From positions 21,565 through 85,564 of the forward strand of contig CAYYGN010000012.1 of the NCBI GenBank assembly GCA_964471595.1: a DNA stretch of 64,000 nucleotides, read 5' to 3'. The notes beneath the pieces were generated by a model, which worked only from the letters and a program-made list of their open reading frames with translations, searched no databases and was not told the origin of the DNA. A program made the translations under genes and the position numbers. This DNA is from JAGNXB01 sp964471595. Lineage in GTDB: Bacteria; Bacteroidota; Bacteroidia; Chitinophagales; Saprospiraceae. Of this stretch, positions 42,388 to 51,376 are shown in pieces (the stretch's first letter is position 1; every line of letters starts with the position of its first letter).

Positions 42388-43803
42388 TCAATCCAAACCT
42401 TGTAATTCAAAGCTTTCTCCAAGTCTGGGAATCACCACTTCCTTGAAGCCGTCGCTGGAGAGGGTATCGGCAAATTGCTCCTGTACCTCCAGCGTGCCAT
42501 GAACCAGGAAAAGCTGTCTGGTAGAATCCTGATGGCCTGCCAGGTATTTTCGCATTTCGTCCCGGTCTCCGTGTGCACTGAAGGAATCCATGATTTCAAT
42601 GCGCGCGTTGATGTTTTTCCACTCGCCGAAAACATGGACCCTTCTTTCGCCATTCCTGAGGGCCCATCCCTGGGTGCCCGGGGCGCAATACCCGGTCATC
42701 AAAAATGTATTTTGGGGATTTTCGATATTATTGGCGAGGTGGTGCTTGACACGCCCTGCATTCATCATTCCGGAGGCACTGATGATCACGCAGGGTTCGC
42801 GTCGTTCGTTCAAGGCCTTGGAAGCTTCCACACTTCGGGTAAAAATCAGATTGCGGAATCCGAACGGATTGGAATCCGTGATGAGGTATTCGGTGAGTTC
42901 TCTGTCGTAACACTCCGGGTGCAGTGCATAGATTTCGGTGGCTCCGGTGGATAACGGACTATCGACATATACCGGAATTTCCGGCAACAATCCCTCATTG
43001 GCCATCTGATCCATGAGGTATATGATCTCCTGCGTTTTGCCGATGCTGAAAGCGGGGATGATCAATTTTCCTTTTTGTTCGAGGCAGGTTTCCCGGAGGA
43101 TGCGAAGGAAGCGTTCTTTCTCGGCCGGCTTCTCTTCGTGGAGACGATCGCCATAGGTGCTTTCACTAATGAGGTAATCTACAGGTTTCATCGGCTCGGG
43201 ATCGCGAAGGATGGGGCGGTCCCAACGGCCGATATCTCCGGTAAATCCGAGATACACCTCCTGCTTTTTGCGTTTGATGCGAAGAGTGACGGATGCACTG
43301 CCCAATATGTGCCCTGCATCCCGGTAATAGATTTCCACGTCCGGATGGATACGCATCCATTTGTGATAAGGCACTCCGGCAAATTGTCTGAGAACACTCA
43401 ATGCATCCTGTTGGGTGTAGAGCGGTTCGCGGACTTTGTTTTTTCTGTGGTGTTTCGAATGAATTTTGTGATAATACTTGGCGTCCTGTTCCTGGATTTT
43501 GGCACTGTCCAACAGCATGATGGTGCACAAGCTGTGTGTGGCCGGGGTGGCATAGATATAACCCCGAAACCCGTCTTTGTAAAGTTTGGGCAGACGACCG
43601 GAATGGTCGATATGGGCATGGGAAAGGACGACACAGTCAATCCCGATTGGGTCAAACAGCCATTTTTCATTGAACCCGATCATGGCGTCATTATCACCCT
43701 GGTACATGCCGCAATCCAGCAGAATCCGGAATCCGTCATCCAGCGTAAGGAGGTGACAGCTTCCCGTCACCTCGCGCGCAGCACCGCAAAAAGTCAAATG
43801 CAT
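42388..43803 (-). CDS. MBL-fold beta-CASP RNase-like metallohydrolase
   Basis: 471 residues. Zinc-binding HxHxDH is seen as SHAHIDHSGR at residues 61-70, and a beta-CASP region follows with the motif STYGDRLH and later VIISASGMMNAGRVKHHLAN. The RMMBL C-terminal domain ends with a Thr/His-rich motif MDSFSAHGDRDEMRKYLAG. This is the CPSF73-like RNA-processing family (RNase J/YSH1-related). It would act on RNA in the cytoplasm. A plausible link to RNase G three genes upstream exists, but no direct evidence. Confidence 0.88.
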   Translation of the reverse strand: MHLTFCGAAREVTGSCHLLTLDDGFRILLDCGMYQGDNDAMIGFNEKWLFDPIGIDCVVLSHAHIDHSGRLPKLYKDGFRGYIYATPATHSLCTIMLLDSAKIQEQDAKYYHKIHSKHHRKNKVREPLYTQQDALSVLRQFAGVPYHKWMRIHPDVEIYYRDAGHILGSASVTLRIKRKKQEVYLGFTGDIGRWDRPILRDPEPMKPVDYLISESTYGDRLHEEKPAEKERFLRILRETCLEQKGKLIIPAFSIGKTQEIIYLMDQMANEGLLPEIPVYVDSPLSTGATEIYALHPECYDRELTEYLITDSNPFGFRNLIFTRSVEASKALNERREPCVIISASGMMNAGRVKHHLANNIENPQNTFLMTGYCAPGTQGWALRNGERRVHVFGEWKNINARIEIMDSFSAHGDRDEMRKYLAGHQDSTRQLFLVHGTLEVQEQFADTLSSDGFKEVVIPRLGESFELQGLD

Positions 43804-43893
43804 GGGAAGGCCTTGTTGGTTCTTTGCCCGGACAAGATAGAAAGATTGGCGAAGGATACCTTCAAGGGATGAATGCCAGGCAGATATGCAGGA

Positions 43894-45363
43894 TCATGCC
43901 GGTGCGGACAATCTGGCCGTTCTGTATTCCCGCCAGCCCCAAAAGCCGGCATAAATCATGGCCAGTCCCGAGGCCAGGAACAAACGGGGAGCCAATGCCC
44001 AGGAATGGGTCACCACCCCGTGTCCCCATGCCAGCAATCCGGCCGAACCCAAATACAACCCCATGACAAGAAATGGATATGGGACCGGATAAAAGCGATG
44101 GCCCCAATGAAGGGACAACAGGCACATGAGCGCATAGCAAATCAGCGTGGCCCAGGCAGAGGCGACATATCCCCAGGCAGGAATGAGCAGGGTGTTGAGG
44201 AGGATGGTGATTACAGCACCAGCGAGGGCAATCCACGCACCGGCCCGTGTGCGGTCGGATACCTTGTACCACACAGAAAAATTGTAGTACAACCCCAGGA
44301 AAACATTGGCCAGGAGGAGGATGGGCAGGATGGGTAGTCCTTCGTGGTAAGTGCTGCCTTCCCGTCCGATAAAATATTTGATCACATCCTGGAACAGAAG
44401 GACCACCAACAATCCAGTGGAAGCGGCCAGCGTATAATATCGCGTGACCCGGGCATAGGTGGCGGGAGCGTCCTGCCGGAGTGCCTGGCGGAAGAAGAAG
44501 GGTTCGGCCGCATAGCGAAATGCCTGGGTAAAGAGGGCGATGACCATAGCCAGGCGATAGGTGGCCGAGTAAATACCGATCTGAGCCCGAACGTGTTCAT
44601 CGTTACCAGGAAGCAGATATCGCAGCAATTGCCGGTCGAGCATTTCATTGACCACGCCTGCCAGTGACACCACCACAAGCGGGGCGGCATACCGTAGCAC
44701 CGGCTTCCAGGGCAATGATCCCGGCCTCTTCCAGGGCGCCAAATGCGGAGACACCCAAAGGAACACCACTGCGGAAGCGGCCAGGTTGGCCCACAGCACC
44801 AGGGTGAGACGGCTTGAGGGATACAACCAGGGAGAGCCTTCAGGTGTGAGGAAAGAAGGCAATATCCAAAGCAGAAGGACATTGGCGGCGATGTTGATGG
44901 CTATCCCTGTAAGGCGAATGGCGGCAAAACGGCCGGGCCGCTGTTCGAGCCGGAGTCGGGCCAGGGGAAATTCACTGAAGGCATCCAGTGCAAGCAGGAT
45001 GGCTACCAAGCGAAAATCGGCCGTATATCCCGCATAACCGGTCCACGTGGCCAACACGGGGGCGGCAAGAAACATCAACACGCCCAGTAAGGCAATATAA
45101 ATGACGGCTGGTCGCAGGATGCTGCGGTAGGCGTCTTCCCGCTGAGCAGGATCGGCTCCGAACCGAAAGAAGGCCGTGTCGAGCTGGAGGGTGAAAATCA
45201 CCTTCAGAAAGCCCATCCCGGCGTAGAAAAAAGCGATGTCTCCAAATTCCCGGTCGACCAGCAACCAGGTATAGAGAGGGACCAACAGGAAATTGACGAA
45301 TCTCCCGAGGATACTCGACAAGCCGTAAACTGCCGTCTCCCCCACCAGCTGTCGTATGGACAT
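43894..45363 (-). CDS. Polysaccharide flippase-like membrane protein (Wzx/MATE superfamily)
   Basis: 489 residues from ATG 45363 (MSIRQLVGETAVYGLSSILG); an in-frame ATG at 45417 would overlap the rng gene end by 32 nt. About 12-14 membrane segments with the first helix LGRFVNFLLVPLYTWLL, typical of the Wzx/O-antigen flippase family that moves lipid-linked oligosaccharides. No glycosyltransferase cluster is adjacent, so the substrate is open. It starts 22 nt after the RNase G stop, so it may be co-transcribed. Confidence 0.85.
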   Translation of the reverse strand: MSIRQLVGETAVYGLSSILGRFVNFLLVPLYTWLLVDREFGDIAFFYAGMGFLKVIFTLQLDTAFFRFGADPAQREDAYRSILRPAVIYIALLGVLMFLAAPVLATWTGYAGYTADFRLVAILLALDAFSEFPLARLRLEQRPGRFAAIRLTGIAINIAANVLLLWILPSFLTPEGSPWLYPSSRLTLVLWANLAASAVVFLWVSPHLAPWKRPGSLPWKPVLRYAAPLVVVSLAGVVNEMLDRQLLRYLLPGNDEHVRAQIGIYSATYRLAMVIALFTQAFRYAAEPFFFRQALRQDAPATYARVTRYYTLAASTGLLVVLLFQDVIKYFIGREGSTYHEGLPILPILLLANVFLGLYYNFSVWYKVSDRTRAGAWIALAGAVITILLNTLLIPAWGYVASAWATLICYALMCLLSLHWGHRFYPVPYPFLVMGLYLGSAGLLAWGHGVVTHSWALAPRLFLASGLAMIYAGFWGWREYRTARLSAPA

Positions 45364-45385
45364 GCTGCAAGATACGCCTGCCGGA

Positions 45386-46936
45386 TTACAGCCTGATCTC
45401 GTCTTCGTTTTCGTCAAAGAAGACGTACTTGGTCAGCGGGAATTCACTGTTTCCGTAAACCCGTACCCATTTGTAATATTTCATGTACCAACGCCGCTGG
45501 GTCTTGTGCCACCCCTTCTTGAGATAGGCCTCCACGAATGGATGCGTGTGCAGAGAAATCCTGGTATTGGGCCTGTTCTGCATGATGAAAGAGAGATCCC
45601 TTTCGATGTCTTCGATGACAAGAACGGTGGCGTTGACGGAGCCGGCTCCGTTACAGAGCGGACAGACCTCCGTCGTGTCGATGGTCATTTCCTGGCGGAC
45701 TCTTTGCCGGGTGATTTGCATCAGACCGAATTTGCTCAGGGGCAGAATGGTATGCTGTGCCCTGTCCGTACTCATGTATTCCTGCATGGACTGGAAAAGC
45801 GCCTTGCGGTGGTCGGGGCTTTTCATGTCGATGAAGTCTATGAGGATGATGCCACCGATATCCCGGAGTCTCAACTGGCGGGCAATTTCCTTGGCGGCTT
45901 CCTGATTGACACTGAGGATGCTGACATCGCTGTTGCTGGCGCCCACTTTGGGTCCGGAGTTAACATCGATGACATGCATGGCCTCTGTATGTTCGATGAC
46001 GAGGTAGGCGCCACTCGGTAGGGTATAGGTTTTGCCGAAGGAGGCCTTGATCTGACGGCTGACCCCGAAGTGTTCGAAAATGGGTCGGTTGCCTTTGTAG
46101 GCATGGAGAATCTTGACCTGCTCGGGTGAAATAGACTCCAGATATCCGCGGATGTGCTGGTACATCTCCCGGTCGTTGGTGGCGATCCGCTGGAAGGACC
46201 CGTTGAGCAGGTCCCGCAGGATACTGGAGGTCTTGTCGAGTTCACTCAGCAATTTGACCGGGGCCTTGGCCTTGTGGAGTTGTTTGTGGATTTCCTTCCA
46301 TTTGGTGATCAGGGAAGTCATTTCCTCATGGAGGTCGGCCACCTTTTTGCCTTCAGCCGCCGTACGGACGATCACGCCGAAATGTTTGGGCCGGATGCTT
46401 TCCACCAAATTGGCCAGGCGTCGTTTTTCTTCCTGGGTGCCAACCTTTTTGGAGACCGCGATGGTGTCGGCGAATGGCGTTAGGACCATATAACGCCCGG
46501 GAATGGTGATTTCACAGCTAAGGCGCGGGCCCTTGGTCGAGATAGGCTCCTTCAGGATTTGTACGAGCAATTCATCCCGCTTGCCAAGTACCTGATCTAC
46601 TTTCCCGGTCTTGACGATCTCGGGTTCGTATTCAAAATGCTCCAGCATGGGCTGGGATTGGGCTCCGCTGATGGATTGTTCAGTGTACTTGCGCAGGGAG
46701 CGCAATTTGGGACCCAGATCCGTATAGTGGAGGAAGGCTTCCTTTTGGTGGCCTATATCCACAAAAGCGGCGTTGAGACCGGGAGTGAGTTTGCGCACCT
46801 GTCCGAGGAAAATGTCACCTACCGTGAAATTTTCGTTGGTTTTCTGATGGTGCAGCTCCATCAGCCGGCCGTCTTCGAGAATGGCGATCTCGACGATGGT
46901 GGGTGTGGAGTTGATGATGAGTTCTTTTTCCGCCAT
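45386..46936 (-). CDS. rng: Ribonuclease G/E family endoribonuclease
   Basis: 516 residues, the length of RNase G. An S1 domain with the RNase E/G start ADVGDIFLGQVRKL-like stretch (here GDIFLGQVRKLTPGLNAAFV) is followed by a catalytic domain with GGIILIDFIDMKSPDHRKAL bearing the metal-binding Asp residues. The zinc-link CPLCNGAG lies further on. The enzyme trims 16S rRNA 5' ends and contributes to mRNA turnover. No E-type C-terminal scaffold tail is present. Same-strand neighbours upstream are a 30-residue basic protein, a TPR protein and HU. Confidence 0.95.
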   Translation of the reverse strand: MAEKELIINSTPTIVEIAILEDGRLMELHHQKTNENFTVGDIFLGQVRKLTPGLNAAFVDIGHQKEAFLHYTDLGPKLRSLRKYTEQSISGAQSQPMLEHFEYEPEIVKTGKVDQVLGKRDELLVQILKEPISTKGPRLSCEITIPGRYMVLTPFADTIAVSKKVGTQEEKRRLANLVESIRPKHFGVIVRTAAEGKKVADLHEEMTSLITKWKEIHKQLHKAKAPVKLLSELDKTSSILRDLLNGSFQRIATNDREMYQHIRGYLESISPEQVKILHAYKGNRPIFEHFGVSRQIKASFGKTYTLPSGAYLVIEHTEAMHVIDVNSGPKVGASNSDVSILSVNQEAAKEIARQLRLRDIGGIILIDFIDMKSPDHRKALFQSMQEYMSTDRAQHTILPLSKFGLMQITRQRVRQEMTIDTTEVCPLCNGAGSVNATVLVIEDIERDLSFIMQNRPNTRISLHTHPFVEAYLKKGWHKTQRRWYMKYYKWVRVYGNSEFPLTKYVFFDENEDEIRL

Positions 46937-47374
46937 GGCATGACAAGGCTCGAGCGCCTGTGCGCCGGGACAGGTGCGTCATTGCAATGCATCACGCGGA
47001 CGGTTGGCGAGACAAGGAAGTTCTGCTGATGCCATTCAGGGCTTTTCCGGATTCCCCTTCGACGGATGACCGTCGGCCTTGGGAATCTGTATGTCGGTGC
47101 CTTTGGCCTGGTGTGCCTGTTCGAGCGGGACAACGGGGGAATGGCTCGAAATCACACGGATTTTCCGGCAGGTGGGCACTCAATAAAACCCATCCTGACG
47201 GAGGATTGGCACATTTGCGGCCATGGTGGCCGTTGACACATTCATCGCAGTAGTACAAGGTTTTTCAACCGTCCACTGACCGAAAAGCGAGGGCAGAACA
47301 ACCAAAGAATGTGAACCCGGTCCGGATAATTGCATGAGGCACGAGGCGCAGGCAGGGCTCCGGGGTGAGGGTTC
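46937..47374. other. 438-bp gap between rng and the 30-residue basic protein: no convincing gene
   Basis: Several short frames exist but none is compelling. One 47-codon minus-strand frame at 47036-47179 (GTG start, ending GHPSKGNPEKP) has natural-looking composition. A Cys/His-rich frame with a TTG start at 47258 (motif CDECVNGHHGRKC) covers the same stretch in another frame. I see no RNase P, tmRNA, SRP or tRNA signature. Part of it is probably the 5' leader of rng. Confidence 0.4.
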
Positions 47375-47467
47375 TTATTTCTTTTTCTTGTGACGGTTCT
47401 TGCGAAGCCGTTTCTTCCGCTTGTGGGTGGCAATCTTGTGCCGTTTTCTTTTCTTTCCGCAAGGCAT
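47375..47467 (-). CDS. 30-residue Lys/Arg-rich microprotein (possible ribosome-associated protein)
   Basis: Translated by hand: MPCGKKRKRHKIATHKRKKR followed by LRKNRHKKKK, 30 residues and stop TAA. More than half of the residues are Lys or Arg, plus four His. Short basic proteins of very similar sequence occur throughout Bacteroidota, usually beside RNase G. The pattern recalls the AURKAIP1/COX24-type small-subunit proteins (bS22/mS38 type), so ribosome or RNA binding is my inference. The ATG lies 11 nt after the TPR gene stop, and the frame is free of stops for its whole length. Confidence 0.75.
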   Translation of the reverse strand: MPCGKKRKRHKIATHKRKKRLRKNRHKKKK

Positions 47468-47478
47468 TCTTACAGAGT

Positions 47479-48267
47479 TTATTTTGGTTCTTTAATCAGT
47501 GTTTCATACCGTTGGCGGGCTTCAGCCGCCCCAGTTTTGTCTCCGGCCTGTTCGAGGGCAGCGGCCAGCAATGCCCAGGTATCCGGATGTTCGGGTCTCA
47601 GGGAGGAAGCCTCCTCAAGCCGTTCGACAGCCTTTGCCGTCTGACCCGTCTGGAGGGCCAAACGGCCGAGGTGGAACAAAACCCCGGCGTCTTCCGGGTG
47701 TTTTTTGTTTAAATCAACCAGCATCAGGACCCCTTGCATCGGATTGTCCCCGGAGGGCATTTCCGTATGCACCAGGGCGAGATTGAGGCGATGTCTGACG
47801 ACCTCCGGTTCCAGCGAAATGGCTCGCTCCAGGGCTTCAAGCGCATTGTCCCTGCAAAACCGGCGCACTTTTTCCTCCTTCGAGCGCTGCAGCCCCATGA
47901 GATAAGTAGTGCCCGCGATGGCCCACGCCTCTGCTGTTCCCTCTGATTCGGCCACAAGCCGGGCATAGTGTCCGGCAATGGCTTCATGACCCGCTGCAAA
48001 CCAGGCCGAGGAGAGTTGCCGGAGCGTTTCCGGATGATCCGGATTTTCGGCCAACGCCTGTTCCAGGGCCATGATCAACCGGGTCTGTTCCGCTTCAAGG
48101 AGGTTGCGGGCTTCCAGGATCAGGGACTGGGCATCGGTAGCCGTCATGACCAGTCGCCTGGATGCTTCTACCTCCCTAAAGGAAGAGGGTTTTGTCGAAA
48201 AACCGAAATAGAGGACCAGTGTGAAGGCGAATGCCACACCGGATGCTATCCACTGGGGTTGGCGCAT
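47479..48267 (-). CDS. Membrane-anchored TPR protein
   Basis: 262 residues from ATG 48267. An N-terminal membrane segment, WIASGVAFAFTLVLYFGF, is followed by four or more TPR motifs, for example GHEAIAGHYARLVAESEGTA, LEALERAISLEPEVVRHRLN, HPEDAGVLFHLGRLALQTGQ and HPDTWALLAAALEQAGDKTG. The ATG overlaps the HU stop codon by one base (TGATG), which indicates translational coupling. It is probably a scaffold facing the periplasm; its partners are unknown. Confidence 0.85.
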   Translation of the reverse strand: MRQPQWIASGVAFAFTLVLYFGFSTKPSSFREVEASRRLVMTATDAQSLILEARNLLEAEQTRLIMALEQALAENPDHPETLRQLSSAWFAAGHEAIAGHYARLVAESEGTAEAWAIAGTTYLMGLQRSKEEKVRRFCRDNALEALERAISLEPEVVRHRLNLALVHTEMPSGDNPMQGVLMLVDLNKKHPEDAGVLFHLGRLALQTGQTAKAVERLEEASSLRPEHPDTWALLAAALEQAGDKTGAAEARQRYETLIKEPK

Positions 48268-48578
48268 CAATCCTCGTCCTCTTCTTCGGGCATCTCGGTG
48301 ACGTTGTCCCGAACCTGGTCCACGAATACTTTGGCCGGCTTGAACGACGGAATATAATGTTCCGGAATTTCAATAGCCATGTTCTTCTTGATATGACGGC
48401 CGATCTTTTTCGCCCGTTTTTTGATGACAAAGGAGCCGAAACCCCTGATATACACATTCTCTCCTTCTGCGAGAGAGGCTTTGACTTCCTTGAAGAAGGT
48501 CTCTAAAGCGACGAGAACGTCGACCTTCGGAACGCCGGTCTTGTCGGCAATGGCGTTGACCAAATCAGCTTTCCTCAT
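48267..48578 (-). CDS. HU/IHF-family DNA-binding protein
   Basis: 103 residues. MRKADLVNAIADKTGVPKVD and VYIRGFGSFVIKKRAKKIGR are the typical HU start and DNA-binding arm base. The tail is acidic (EMPEEEDED), which is unusual for HU and could modulate binding. It heads the minus-strand run that includes the TPR protein, the 30-residue basic protein and RNase G. CATCTTTG, one mismatch to the -7 consensus, lies 61 nt upstream. Confidence 0.9.
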   Translation of the reverse strand: MRKADLVNAIADKTGVPKVDVLVALETFFKEVKASLAEGENVYIRGFGSFVIKKRAKKIGRHIKKNMAIEIPEHYIPSFKPAKVFVDQVRDNVTEMPEEEDED

Positions 48579-48639
48579 TATAGCGCTGGTTTAGAATTAG
48601 TTATAAACACTTCGTCCGCCTTTCGGTGCAAAGCGGATG

Positions 48640-48647
48640 CAAAGATG
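48640..48647 (-). promoter_or_regulatory. Candidate -7 promoter element of the HU gene
   Basis: Minus strand CATCTTTG, one mismatch to TAnnTTTG, 61 nt upstream of ATG 48578. Confidence 0.35.
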
Positions 48648-48727
48648 GGGAATAATTTCCTTACCCGAAAGGGTTTGTCGAAAAAATCATGGGCTCAAGG
48701 CCTGTAATTCAAGCAGATGTGATTGGC

Positions 48728-48735
48728 TATCTTTG
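48728..48735 (+). promoter_or_regulatory. Candidate -7 promoter element of the yicC-gmk-corA run
   Basis: TATCTTTG, exact to TAnnTTTG, 18 nt upstream of the ATG at 48754. It lies in the divergent gap with the HU gene. Confidence 0.5.
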
Positions 48736-48753
48736 CGGCTTAACTCTCGAGAA

Positions 48754-49632
48754 ATGCTGCATTCCATGACCGCCTACGGGCGGGGCAGTGCATCTTCCGG
48801 CATCCTGAGGGTGGAAGTCGAGGTCCGTTCCGTCAACAGCAAGTTTCTCGATCTCCGCCTCAAATATCCCAATGCTTACCGCGAACGCGAAATGGATTTG
48901 CGCCAGATGTTGGCGGCGGGGATTGAAAGAGGAAAGGCGGATGTGACCATCCAGCTTTCGGGTTCCGACCATGCGGTAGAGGCACCCGCCATAGATGCCG
49001 TGCTGTTCCGGAGATATGCGCGCGAAATCCTCGCATTGGCCGGAGAGCTGGGTTTGGCTCCGGGTGACACGGTCATGCAGATCCTCCGGATTCCCCAGGT
49101 GGTCACTTTGGCCGATGTCCAACTCAGTGAAGAGGAATGGCAATTGACGGTCGAAGCCCTGGAAGAGGCCTTGTACCAGTTCAACCGGTTTCGGAGCGAT
49201 GAAGGGCAGGCCCTGGCCCGGGACCTGTCCACCCGGCTTGACAACATTCTGGCCCTCATTGAAGAGGTTACCCCGCTGGAGAATGACAGGATTCACCGTA
49301 CCCGCCACCGCATCCGGCAAAACCTCGCCGAATTCCTGGAAAACGAACAGGTGGACGAAAACCGGTTTGAGCAGGAGATCCTTTTCTATCTGGAGAAGAT
49401 GGATATCACCGAGGAAAAGGTCCGGCTGGCTCAGCACTGCCGTTACTTCCTGGATGAAATGGCGGCGGATGGAAAGGACAAAGGCCGAAAACTGAACTTT
49501 ATCACGCAGGAGATCGGAAGGGAAATCAATACCCTGGGAGCCAAAGCCTATGACTCGGGGATTCAGCAAATCGTAGTGCTCATGAAAAACGAGCTGGAAA
49601 AGGTGAAGGAACAACTGGCCAATATCCTATGA
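48754..49632 (+). CDS. yicC: YicC/YloC family endoribonuclease
   Basis: 292 residues from ATG 48754 (MLHSMTAYGRGSASSGILRV; the ATG at 48766 is an alternative). The N-terminal MTAYGRGS and VEVRSVNSKFLDLRLKYPNA motifs and the C-terminal DUF1732 stretch GKDKGRKLNFITQEIGREIN, TLGAKAYDSGIQQIVVLMK are diagnostic. This family has been shown in E. coli to be an endoribonuclease linked to sRNA turnover. It overlaps gmk by 4 nt, a conserved arrangement. Confidence 0.93.
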   Translation: MLHSMTAYGRGSASSGILRVEVEVRSVNSKFLDLRLKYPNAYREREMDLRQMLAAGIERGKADVTIQLSGSDHAVEAPAIDAVLFRRYAREILALAGELGLAPGDTVMQILRIPQVVTLADVQLSEEEWQLTVEALEEALYQFNRFRSDEGQALARDLSTRLDNILALIEEVTPLENDRIHRTRHRIRQNLAEFLENEQVDENRFEQEILFYLEKMDITEEKVRLAQHCRYFLDEMAADGKDKGRKLNFITQEIGREINTLGAKAYDSGIQQIVVLMKNELEKVKEQLANIL

Positions 49633-50210
49633 CGACACAGGGCAGGCTGCTCATCGTCACCGCTCCGTCCGGTTCCGGCAAGACGACCATCGTGCGGCAT
49701 TTGCTGGCCACCTTCCCGGACCTGCGGTTCTCCATTTCGGCCACCAACCGCAAAAGGAGAGCATCCGAAGTGAACGGTCGGGATTACTACTTCATTACCG
49801 ACGAGCGGTTTCGGGTGCTCATGAACCGGGATGCCTTCCTGGAATGGGAAGAAGTATATCCCGGACAGTATTATGGCACGCTTCGGAGTGAAGTGGATCG
49901 CTTGTTGGCGGAGGGCCGGAACGTGGTATTTGATATTGATGTCAAAGGAGCTGCCCGTCTCAAGACCCTTTACGGCGCGAAAGCGCTGGCCCTCTTTGTC
50001 CGGCCGCCCTCCCTGGAGATTCTCATCCGGCGGCTGACCCAACGACAGACCGAGGATGCCGCCAGCCTGACCCGCCGCATCGAACGGGTCAGGGAGGAGA
50101 TGGCATGGGAATCCCGATTTGACCGCACCCTGATCAATGACCACCTGGATGCCGCCCTCGAAGAAGTGGAGGGGCTGGCCCGTTCCTTTTTCGAGAAAGG
50201 CATCTGGTAA
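49629..50210 (+). CDS. gmk: Guanylate kinase
   Basis: 193 residues. P-loop TAPSGSGKTT at 11-20. The GMP-binding region SISATNRKRRASEVNGRDYY and the later FLEWEEVYPGQYYGT fit the family. It phosphorylates GMP to GDP with ATP. The start overlaps yicC by 4 nt and the stop is 11 nt before corA. Confidence 0.95.
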   Translation: MTTQGRLLIVTAPSGSGKTTIVRHLLATFPDLRFSISATNRKRRASEVNGRDYYFITDERFRVLMNRDAFLEWEEVYPGQYYGTLRSEVDRLLAEGRNVVFDIDVKGAARLKTLYGAKALALFVRPPSLEILIRRLTQRQTEDAASLTRRIERVREEMAWESRFDRTLINDHLDAALEEVEGLARSFFEKGIW

Positions 50211-50221
50211 TACCTTTCCCC

Positions 50222-51292
50222 ATGGCCCGGAGAAAAAAACATCAGCGATCCAGAAAGACAGGCCTCCCACCGGGTACCGTGATTTATGTGGGCAATCAAC
50301 CCGAACGCGAGGCCAGGTTGGAGTTGTTTTGTTTTGACAAGGACGGAGTGACCTGTCCCGCAATCCTGCAACCGGCAGAGGTGGCTCGTCACCGCCAACC
50401 TGGTCAGGTCATCTGGTTGAATCTGGACAGCCTGCACGATTTGAAGATGATCCAGCAGGTGGGTGAGCATTTCGGTATTCACAAGTTGGTCCTCGAGGAC
50501 ATTGTCAATACCGAACAGAGGCCGAAGATGGAAACGGCGGACCATCACCTTTTCATGACATTGAAAATGATCATCCAATGCCCGGATGATGTCTCCGAGC
50601 CCGAAATGGAGCAGGTCAGCTTCATTCTCGGAAAAGATTATCTCATCACGTTCCAGGAACAGGAAGGAGATGTGTTCGATCCTGCGCGGGAAAGATTAAA
50701 GAATCCCGATTCCATCCTGCGGCAGCAAGGTCCCGACTTTCTGATGTATCGCCTGATCGACCTGGTGGTCGACCGGTATCTGGTGATCCTGGAAGAAATG
50801 AGCCACAAACTGGATGAGATCGAAGATGAGGTAACCGACAGCCATATTCAGTCGGGCATGGCTCGTCTGCAACATCTCAAGCGGCAGCTCATTCATATGA
50901 GAAGGGCGATCATTCCCCTGCGCGAAGCCGTTTCCGCGCTCCTGCGGGAAGAGTCCGGCCTGATAACCACCTATACACGCAGGTACCTCTCGGATGTATC
51001 AGACCATCTGGTCCAGGTGCTGGAATTGCTGGAATCCCACCGGGAGATTTGTATCGAATTGCGGGAAATGCACCTGACCCTGCTGAGCAACCGGACCAAC
51101 GAAGTCATGAAGTTCCTCACCATAATTGCTACCATTTTCATCCCTCTTACCTTTATCGTGGGGGTTTACGGCATGAATTTCAGGTTTATGCCTGAGCTGG
51201 AATGGCGCTATGGTTATGCCTTGGTTTGGTTGATCATGGTCATCGTAGGTGTGGTCATGCTGGGCTATTTCCGCCGAAAGCGGATGCTGTGA
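50222..51292 (+). CDS. corA: CorA-type magnesium/cobalt transporter
   Basis: 356 residues with the CorA layout: a long N-terminal cytoplasmic funnel, a basic loop, and two C-terminal membrane helices. The selectivity motif YGMNF begins the second helix loop at about 317-320. The last helix is WLIMVIVGVVMLGYF. It imports Mg2+ and probably also Co2+ across the inner membrane as a pentamer. It follows gmk by 11 nt. Confidence 0.93.
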   Translation: MARRKKHQRSRKTGLPPGTVIYVGNQPEREARLELFCFDKDGVTCPAILQPAEVARHRQPGQVIWLNLDSLHDLKMIQQVGEHFGIHKLVLEDIVNTEQRPKMETADHHLFMTLKMIIQCPDDVSEPEMEQVSFILGKDYLITFQEQEGDVFDPARERLKNPDSILRQQGPDFLMYRLIDLVVDRYLVILEEMSHKLDEIEDEVTDSHIQSGMARLQHLKRQLIHMRRAIIPLREAVSALLREESGLITTYTRRYLSDVSDHLVQVLELLESHREICIELREMHLTLLSNRTNEVMKFLTIIATIFIPLTFIVGVYGMNFRFMPELEWRYGYALVWLIMVIVGVVMLGYFRRKRML

Positions 51293-51329
51293 TCAGGATG
51301 TATAGGCGGCGACATTTTGCGGGATGGAC

Positions 51330-51360
51330 TTGACTAATTGAACACGTCCCCTGATTTTTG
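51330..51360 (+). promoter_or_regulatory. Candidate promoter of apaG with both -33 and -7 elements
   Basis: TTG at 51330-51332 (in cttgacta) and GATTTTTG at 51353-51360, one mismatch to TAnnTTTG, 20 nt apart. The ATG at 51377 follows 16 nt later. Confidence 0.45.
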
Positions 51361-51376
51361 ATGTTGTTTACGGCAA

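Noticed and set aside
46992..47258. Cys/His-rich 88-codon frame that looks like a zinc finger
   Set aside because: TTG start, no conservation evidence, and the C-terminal half is low-complexity; competing frames exist in the same stretch.
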